Source: Chara braunii
Lineage: Eukaryota; Streptophyta; Charophyceae; Charales; Characeae
Length of the DNA stretch: 24,563 nt
Direction: 5' to 3'
Assembly: GCA_003427395.1 (NCBI GenBank)
Contig: BFEA01000436.1
Coordinates: 278,481 to 303,043 of the forward strand
Shown here: positions 17,896 to 24,563 of the stretch, in pieces
Layout of the letters: each line of letters starts with the position of its first letter
Numbering within the stretch: position 1 is the stretch's first letter
Notes under the pieces: model-generated
Databases searched by the model: none
What the model was told of the DNA's origin: nothing
Seen by the model: the letters and a program-made list of their open reading frames with translations, nothing else
Translations under genes and position numbers: made by a program

Positions 17896-18018
17896 GTGTC
17901 GCAAGTGGCTGGGACGGCGGGAACGGATGACGTAGACATCGGGGCGCACAGTTTCCGTGCCCCGTTCTGCTTCTCTCTCATTCGTTCCACGTGACCGCCC
18001 CCGCGATTCTTGTTTGGC
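17896..18018 (+). repeat. Right flanking repeat of the ATC microsatellite
   Basis: Diverged direct copy of 17262-17382. On the minus strand the two copies translate in one frame to related strings (AKPNKNRGG, KLCAPMSTSSVPAVPAT versus ASKNHGATRE, KPCGPMSPTSFPSVPAT). Confidence 0.75.
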
Positions 18019-18839
18019 TTGGCATTGAAGAAAAAGGACCGTTGATCACAAGCTGAACATTGGAAACCACTCCTGCGAGGTCGAGGCAAACACGAACTCG
18101 CCTTTTCCCAGCAGAACACGAAACCCCTTCGAAACACTTCCCTCGCACGTTTGTTGTTCTCATCAAAGAGATTAGAGGTTGGTTATCACAAAGGAGACGC
18201 ATTGGCCGGCAAATCCACGACTGATGGTTCGAATCCATCGTGGGGCCAACTGCGCCAGCATGGACGGACAGTAGTCGCGGTGGTGGTGGTGAGCGACAAG
18301 CGGGTGCCACATGGGCTGCGCGCGACCACTGTTGGTATTAAGCGTCGCACGGTGGCGATGGTGGGAAGGATGTCCGCCGTCCACGTGGCGTGTAGTGAGA
18401 GGTATGGTATTCATAAACAGGAGGGGGTCGTCGTTCCGTGTTCGTGTTCTCGCCACAACACTTGAGCCTCCTTCCCCGAAGAGACTATGGCGTCAATCCC
18501 GGGAGAGTTGTTGTGGTCTCCATTCCCGCGCACACAACGTGCACATGATCCACCGTAGAGGCCATGGATGTTGAGTGCGCGCTCCTGGCGCTGGTTGTGA
18601 GGGATGCGATATTGCATTCCGTACGACAAATGCCAGGACTGTGCGCGTAACATCCGCGGGCTCCAGAACGAAGAATGCAGACGTTGCGTGCGTGCGACGG
18701 AGAACGCCTGCACCGCTCGCTGCAATGACGATGGCGTTTCTTCGACGTGAGCGCCGCATGTTTCGTGACGACAACCTCGACACGAAAACATGGCCTAGTT
18801 CAATAACGAACAACCCGGCCGCCTCCGGGAAACGTCTCT
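18019..18839. other. No gene recognised; tRNA T-arm-like hairpin
   Basis: GC-rich DNA with overlapping open frames on both strands, none convincing. At 18215-18243 CCACG and ATGG pair with CCAT and CGTGG around the loop TTCGAAT. GGTTCGAATCC matches a polymerase III B box and tRNA T-loop exactly, but no cloverleaf can be drawn around it. Confidence 0.4.
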
Positions 18840-19185
18840 GTCATCGGGGCAAGGGGGGTCGCCATTGTCACTGCAAGCGCGAAACCAACAACAACCAAAC
18901 AAAAAACGGCGCATGGCGTGTGGTTGCCTGACGAGATGGGAAGTTCGGATCCCGGCGAACTACAGCAATCATGCGCAGTGCTCTCGCGAAAGCGGCAATC
19001 TGTTGCCGTCGCACGGCCGCAGGGAGAGCACGCGCAGGTACGAAAATAGCGCATGATTGCTGTAGTTCGTCGGGATCCGAAGTTCCCATTTCGGCAGGCT
19101 GTCACACGCGACTCCACGTTTTTTGTTTGGCAGTTGTTGGTTTCTCGTTCGCATACACAATGCCATCATGGGTTGCCCTGATGAC
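18840..19185. repeat. Foldback element with 137-bp arms carrying palindromes
   Basis: 18840-18976 is complementary to 19049-19185, with mismatches and small gaps. Shared words are GTCATCRGGGCAA, GAAACCAACAAC, CCAAACAAAAAACG and CTACAGCAATCATGCGC. Each arm contains one copy of the dispersed palindrome (18940-18962 forward, 19062-19085 reverse). The 72-nt centre holds a small hairpin GGCAA-TCTG-TTGCC and a second TGCTCTC/GAGAGCA pairing. No transposase is seen. Confidence 0.88.
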
Positions 19186-19640
19186 TACGTTTTGCATGAC
19201 AAAGTTTCCAGCTTTCGGGCGTGGGGTCGATAGTTCATAACGCCATGCCAGTTGTCAGCGTGCGACGAAGTTCGGATCCCGGCGGACTTGCAATCTAAAG
19301 CATGCGAAGTCGCGAGCTACTTGGATGATTATTGTTGTTTCGACCGCATCGCAGAAATAAGACGCTTAAGGTTTGCATGGATCTTTTCAGAGTCCTGGTT
19401 GCATGACTGTTTTTTCGGTGGCGTTGCCGCAAAAAAACAGTCCTGTCAATGGGACCCCAGCAAAAACAAAGTGTTTAATGCACCCGGTCGAACGCGGCGA
19501 CCGATCTGAAATTCGGATCCGGGCAGACTTCGTCGTTGGCACCCGTTCGTGGTCCTATGATCCTGTCTGTGGAACCTGCCATTGTCTAGACTATTGGTAC
19601 TCAAACCATCCGTGTGCTTGCCTTAAATGTCCTACTTCCA
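19186..19640. other. Right edge of the GC-rich block with last palindromes
   Basis: Forward palindromes at 19267-19289 and 19508-19531 (the second with GAAATTCG and GATCCGGG). Open frames here are short. No gene recognised. Beyond this point the motif is absent and the DNA turns AT-rich. Confidence 0.5.
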
Positions 19641-19795
19641 TTGAATTTCAACGATCGATTTAATAAGTTAACTTAAGTTTGTATACATTTAATAGAGTTA
19701 GAGCAAAAATTATCGAAGTGCGACGAAATCCATACTAGACTATTAGTACTAAAACCACCTGTGTTCTTGCCTTAAATGTCCCACTTCCTGTTTCA
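19586..19795 (+). repeat. Direct repeat pair of about 60 bp, 149 bp apart
   Basis: 19586-19640 and 19735-19795 share CTAGACTATTRGTACT, AAACCA and TTGCCTTAAATGTCC with scattered differences. Unit function unknown. Confidence 0.8.
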
Positions 19796-20481
19796 ATAAA
19801 TTAAGGGAAGTCTCGATGTCATCTAAAAGAGGTCCGACTCAATGCTGACACAAAATTGAGCAAGGTGTGAAGAAATCGAGAATTCAACAATTCATGCTAT
19901 AACCGTAACGGCTTTTAAGTTATAAAATTGATGGAAGTGCAATAGAATCTACACTTAATTCATCATGATCAGTAAGTGATTGTCTCCATTCAGGTCCAAA
20001 ATATACGATTTTAACATGAAATTAATAGCTTGCATGTACCAATTTAAAATATAATGTCCTGTTTTAATGGATAACATGTTAAAAGCAGTGGCTAATTTTG
20101 CAGCGGGGGAAGGGATAAACGTTCTTCTCTGCACATGCACGAGAATGGTGTCTCATGCAATAAAAAAAGATTGGATCACCCGTGAGATTAAACGTGGCCT
20201 AGGCGGTATGTGATTCAGGCCTTATGAGAACAGATGAGTCACCTGTTTGTGATGTGAGATAAAGAAGCTGAGTGTAAGCACATGTGGCGAGGGGACAAAA
20301 AATGGTTGAGTCATGTTAAGTATTTCAAGGGCCAAAAATAAACAAAATTTGGTTAGATTGCATGGACAATTGTTAGTATGATCGCAAAAATCAAGCCACT
20401 GATCCAGGACAAAATCCCTGAACACAAAAGATGGTCTGTACAAAAAAGTCTCTACCGATTCTCCAATGAATCATGGTAGGG
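19796..20481. other. AT-rich gene-free stretch
   Basis: Nothing recognised: no long protein-like frame, no splice pattern and no further repeats noticed. Confidence 0.5.
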
Positions 20482-20703
20482 TCAACCAATTACAATGGTC
20501 GATCGGAGGATAACCGCGGTCGGGGAGAAGAACTCCGCGAAGGTCCTTTCCACAATAGATATGAACCCAACAACCTCAATTGCCTTGTTATCATATTTGA
20601 TATGGACAAACAGCTTAGCACGCTGCCTCGGGGTTGGCGACCATCAATTCCTGTCAGCTTCATCAAGGAGAATGTGACCAGCATCTTCGGCATCATCCTT
20701 CAT
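20482..20703 (-). pseudogene. Short unrecognised coding remnant
   Basis: Minus-strand frame from ATG 20701-20703 reads MKDDAEDAGHILLDEADRN. A TGA follows at 20644-20646, then WSPTPRQRAKLFVHIKYDNK, AIEVVGFISIVERTFAEFF, SPTAVILRSTIVIG and TGA at 20482. The amphipathic composition looks like ancestral coding sequence. I do not recognise it. The complementary plus-strand frame over 20473-20817 is open but less protein-like. Confidence 0.3.
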
Positions 20704-20999
20704 TACACAACCTTATTTAGTGGTGAAACAAACGATATCAAAGCGACCTGTATATGTACATTAGCAGAGCCCAACATACCATCTACACATCTAGGGGCGA
20801 AACAAAATCCTCGTTGATGTGCCACTTCTGCAACCACGTTGCAGTGGCTTGATAGAGGTGGAATTCACCGCATCAGACTGGAAGACAATGAAAAAATTCC
20901 CCAGAATTAAATAATAAATTCTAGAGTAAAATTACATTCTAAATTTTAAATTTTTCCAAGAATGGGTTATCCCTTCTTATTTGAATTGCATGCTAGAAA
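20704..20999. other. No gene recognised
   Basis: Possible continuation of the remnant to its left, then AT-rich DNA leading into the inverted repeat at 21001. No clear signal. Confidence 0.35.
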
Positions 21000-21000
21000 T

Positions 21001-21168
21001 GGAACGAAAGTCTGGATGAGGTCATGAAATACTTTAGTTGGACTGTCATTCAAAATAAGGATTTTCACTCATAAATAGGTTAATCCAATCTAAATAAGAA
21101 GATATTTATTGTAGTAGAATGAAAGTTTAATTAAAACATTTCATAAACTCGTCCAGATTTTCATTCCA
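21001..21168. repeat. MITE-like inverted repeat
   Basis: 21001-21050 is complementary to 21119-21168 at about 39 of 50 positions; most differences are transitions. Weaker complementarity seems to extend outwards to about 20930 and 21260 (CATTCTAAATTTT and AAAATTTTAGAATTG). AT-rich with no ORF, as expected of a non-autonomous foldback transposon. Confidence 0.6.
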
Positions 21169-21316
21169 TCTTGAACAAATCGATGTAGTTGGAAAAAAAA
21201 ACTCATATTTAGGCGGGACCTTATCACATAAAACTGAAAATTTTAGAATTGGACAAACATTAGAATGATAATATAAATATAAAAGATTTTTGTTTTATGG
21301 AATGTTTTTTCAACTT

Positions 21317-23020
21317 TCATTTATCGTGGGAATTTTTCTGTTGGAAGATAACCAAATCCGGGGGTGTGGAGGTAGAAGCCGGACGCACGGACCCAACCAT
21401 GCGTTGATCATCCTCAGAGTCATCCTGTGGTCTGACATAGTGTGAAAGTATCGTGTTAGCCTGCCTCTTGGCCGAGGAATCACCCCGGACATCCTGACGC
21501 CTGCACGTCGACGGGCTCTTGAGATATATGTCCGGGAGAATACGAGAGGCCATCTTCATAGGAAATTTTCTCATCATAAGGACCTCGTCATCGAGGATCC
21601 TCTCTTGCCTCCTCGCCGGATTGTCCACAACTGCATGAACCATTTTTACCATGATATCCCGCATATCAGGAAAAAACACACTAGCGAGGATCGGAGCTCT
21701 CCACGTCTTCTTGAGAAAGTTTCTTATGACCCTCATTCTTGCACGGAGAGTAGGGGCCGCGGGGAACAAGAAATCCAGATTGGCCAACATGTACCAAAGT
21801 ACGTGATCAAACCAGGTAATGTTCGATTTGCAATCCGCAAGTCCCAACTCCCCACAGCGACATTTGAGATATGGCCTACCCACATTCCAAATCCTCTAGG
21901 GCAGGTTGGTCTTTGGTCGCATAGAATCCCCTGACAACTAGAGAAGTGGAAGAGATGGAGCATTTGAGTGGATCGAAGTGACCAACAATCGGGAGCTCCA
22001 TAGCGTCAATCGTTCGCAGATACGGCCCCTTGATCAACTCCGTGTTTTTATTCAAGGCCCTTTCGTGGCAGAAATTCATCTCCTAAGTAGTGAGAGGCGC
22101 AAGCAGTCTGTACGCGTTACTACTGATCGGTGCCAAATAGTTTAAAGTATCGAAGTCCCTGATCTTGTCATTCAGAGCCCTTGCTTGCGACTCAATCCAT
22201 CGATGAGGAGTTATAGAGAGAAAGGCGTTCCGGAGAAACTTAGTGACCTATCAAGTCTTTTCTTTCACCAAACCTACGGCCAACTAGGCATCAGATTCCT
22301 CTAGAAATTTGGCATGAAACGTCCTTTCCTCCTCAGTGAGGGGAAGCTCATCATCTGACGCAGACTCGGAAGCACAAGGCTCCTGTGCCACGAAATGGAT
22401 GAGGTCCGAGTGGAACTCAGTAGTAGCGTTCCTAAGGTCCACAAATACCTTCTCCTTTACCATGATCTCGTCCCTAATCGACGACTCCACCAACCTATCC
22501 TTATCTAGCATTGCTTTAGCACCAAGGACGTTAGCCTTCAACATCTCCGGAAATGACTCCTTGTCGCACGTAGAGACCCAAACGATGTCCGCCCAATCAT
22601 TGAAAGATAGGGTCGAGATGAGAGCGGGATAGGGGGGAGGGGCATTGAGGGAATTCAACTTGAGAAAATCCAAAACACTTGGATGAGTCAATGAAATCAG
22701 AGCTTGAGCCGGGCGAGATGAAGGATTGTACTGCCCCGTCCACGCCTGATCCCCCTTGATGAGATCAAAGTACCATCCATTTGGAGATAAGATGGGTTTC
22801 TGCCACATATAATACAATAGCAAGGGGTAAGCAATCGCAGAGCCAGTAGCCTTTTAAATCGAAGGAAATTCCAAATGGCATTTTCTCCAAAGTAACACCG
22901 AAATTGCACTCGAATTGTCAGATGGTGTAACCCGGAGCCACTGTACACAACCCGACCAGGTGGAGTTCAGCACCCCGCTGGCAAACGGGCGGGATTAAGT
23001 GGCCAGTGAGTGTGTAGTAT
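21317..23020 (-). pseudogene. Long broken gene of unknown family
   Basis: Consecutive minus-strand segments read as one protein. First, HLIPPVCQRGAELHLVGLC and TVAPGYTI, a TGA at 22918, then QFECNFGVTLEKMPFGISF. After a one-base shift near 22850: AIAYPLLLYYMWQKPILSPN, GWYFDLIKGDQAWTGQYN and an acidic end to TAG 22284. Then a degraded stretch with TGA 22251, TAG 22248 and TAG 22083, in-frame pieces WIESQARALNDKIRDFDTL, and MNFCHERALNKNTELIKGPY to TAG 21876. After a shift near 21880: GRPYLKCRCGELGLADCKSN, FDHVLWYMLANLDFLFPAAP, PDMRDIMVKMVHAVVDNPAR, and a Ser/Asp-rich tail ending at 21317. Two TAGs would fit Gln (CAG), one TGA Trp. No domain is recognised; a transposon-encoded structural protein is one guess. 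No palindromes occur in it. Confidence 0.5.
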
Positions 23021-24030
23021 TGTTACTAAATCCCCACGCCGTTCGACGTGGCGGGCTGCAAAGCTCATCTCCACGGATTCATCCGCGAGGCAACAACATA
23101 CTTCCAGGATTTATTAAATGCATCAACGGAGGAAATAATACCCGATTAAAAAACTTAGCTCATCAAACTACCCAACATAAACCATATCACATGTGGACCA
23201 GAAATGCGAACACCAGGATAGTCATTTTCATAGAAATCAAACCAGGAGGCTCCATAGCTGAGATTCGAAGGGCAAGCAGAAGAAGGGGGAAGGAGGAAAG
23301 GAGGATGGGGAGAGGAGGGGGGTTCTTTTCTACGGGAATCGACCAACCCAAAGACCCTCTTATTCAACAATCAAGTATTGCGAAGAGACAACAACTCAAC
23401 ATTCCGCCATCATGACACACAACCATATTTAACTCCCACTCAATGTGCTCACAATGCTCATGCAACATGAATACCGATCAGTTAGCGACATGGGTACTTT
23501 CGAGACATCTTTGCGAAATAACGATGATTCAATTAACTCGCACCAAATCCTTGCATTGAGTTACTTCAAAAAGAAAAAATGCCCACACCTCCTCCACCAT
23601 ACCATCGAGACCACCTATCACGCCAGACAACTGCAAATCACACACAGATTCTCTCTCCGCTAGGTAGGGGGAGAGGGAACAACTCCCTTCAAAAAAAATG
23701 CCAAATGAAAGTATGATTTTATCGACGTATCAATACGGCTTATCCCTCCGAATAGTGCGAACAATAACAACACCAAGCCTCTCCAAAGCCAAAAAGAATA
23801 ACAAGTGCTGCTAGGAAAGACCAATAGGCCAAGATCGGTGCTAACAACCATTCATCACTACCTACAGACGTTGGCGGGTTCCTCTCCCCACACACACTCC
23901 ATCATCCCCATTAAGCACACTTCGAGTCTTCTACCAATGCCCATTATACCAACTGTCGCAAGAATCATCTCACATAACACCACCACCACCTACGCCATCC
24001 GCCGCATCCTTTTGTATGCCATATTAGCCA
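23021..24030. other. No gene recognised
   Basis: Moderately AT-rich DNA. A purine tract (AAGAAGGGGGAAGGAGGAAAG and following) lies at about 23276-23331. A short hydrophobic minus-strand frame at 23660-23851 has no supporting context. Confidence 0.4.
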
Positions 24031-24249
24031 TTATTGTTCCCGTCCAACCATACACCAGGCTCTACCAGCCGATCCCAGCGAATGGTTTGAGTACAAAGAC
24101 AACAGTAGACAAAACGCTCTAATACACTCGCTTTCTAGATACGCGATGAAGGCCAGGTAACCAAATAGTATAGAGCAGACCACGATAATCCCAAGGATAA
24201 ACATGGGCGTCTCCATATCCACTTCATGAAAGCGAAGACGCAGCAACAA
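24031..24249 (-). CDS. Small open frame with one possible membrane helix
   Basis: From an internal ATG near 24216 the frame reads METPMFILGIIVVCSILFGY, then LAFIAYLESECIRAF, i.e. one long hydrophobic segment. There is no homology I recognise and no start or splice evidence. Chance is a fair explanation in AT-rich DNA. Confidence 0.12.
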   Translation of the reverse strand: MLLRLRFHEVDMETPMFILGIIVVCSILFGYLAFIAYLESECIRAFCLLLSLYSNHSLGSAGRAWCMVGREQ

Positions 24250-24537
24250 CCTCCTAACACACGCAGATCCAAATCACAAAAACAAGAATTTCATGACAAG
24301 GGGCGGTTGGGTCGTATCATGCACTATTGAACTAATTAGGGAAAGTATGGGAGTAGAAAAGGATAGAATGTCCCAGTCCGGCCAAGTGCCCCTTTAGATG
24401 TCGGCGTAACAAAAGGGGTTAGTGGGTATTCCCAAAGGCCTTTTCACCAATCCGCACATCTAATTGGCTCATCAGGGGTTCAAAGCAACCCTAAGTGTAC
24501 GCTCCGGAGGGGACCAAGCTCCCTTTCTTTGGGAGGT
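24250..24537. other. No gene recognised at window end
   Basis: Mixed-composition sequence without an ORF. I see no structure beyond the terminal microsatellite. Confidence 0.4.
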
Positions 24538-24563
24538 AGAGAGAGAGAGAGAGAGAGAGAGAG
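24538..24563 (+). repeat. AG/GA dinucleotide microsatellite, cut by window end
   Basis: Uninterrupted AG repeat of 26 bases running to the last base of the window. Confidence 0.95.

Noticed and set aside
17176-18137. Long Asp-rich, Met-rich, His-rich and Ile-rich open frames
   Set aside because: All are translations of the ATC microsatellite in different frames; lack of stops follows from the repeat.
18176-18255. Possible tRNA gene around GGTTCGAATCC
   Set aside because: The T-arm is good, but extra bases separate it from any acceptor stem, and D-arm and anticodon arm cannot be formed. Noted only as a T-arm-like hairpin.
21876-22284. Reassigned code with TAG as Gln
   Set aside because: Other interruptions (TGA and frameshifts) occur in the same gene, and other genes show Trp-to-stop changes. 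Decay explains all of them.

Overview
The window looks like nuclear DNA of a large, transposon-rich streptophyte genome. It has plant-type introns (GTAAG donors, pyrimidine-tract/CAG acceptors), long TA and ATC microsatellites, many decayed genes and isolated N bases typical of a draft assembly. From memory, not from a search, the gene family at 5.6-11.7 kb resembles multicopy hypothetical proteins of the charophyte alga Chara braunii. I see no intact, uninterrupted gene that I would call functional.

Layout. 1-3.6 kb is AT-rich, with TA runs, short GC-rich hairpin units rich in CGAACG or CGTACG, a weak reverse-transcriptase-like fragment and degenerate direct repeats. 3.6-4.7 kb (minus) is a broken Ulp1/C48-type cysteine protease gene. 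4.76-5.5 kb is a 340-400 bp segment present twice in tandem. 5.6-11.7 kb (minus) is one long broken gene: an unrecognised N-terminal part, a ParB-like domain, a region that reads like a circularly ordered N6/N4 DNA methyltransferase, and a long disordered tail. 11.7-15.1 kb holds two unrecognised minus-strand coding remnants and a dense repeat array ending in three 172-bp tandem units. 15.1-19.5 kb holds a 17-bp tandem repeat, two foldback elements, a G-rich tract and a 505-bp ATC microsatellite flanked by 120-bp direct repeats. From about 19.6 kb the sequence is AT-rich again, with a MITE-like inverted repeat, a short remnant and a second long broken minus-strand gene at 21.3-23.0 kb.

The unifying feature is a 24-bp imperfect palindrome: arms GAAGTTCG and CGGACTTC around GATCCCGG. 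I count about 29 copies in both orientations, all between 4.9 and 19.5 kb, that is, only in the GC-rich block. Copies lie in an intron, in frame inside an open reading frame, in foldback arms and in the tandem array. A repeated palindrome beside a ParB-like plus methyltransferase-like gene is the most interesting pattern here. A functional link between them is only a hypothesis.

The disabled genes share a damage pattern: most internal stops stand where TGG (Trp) or CAG (Gln) would fit the frame. That agrees with C-to-T decay of methylated, silenced DNA.
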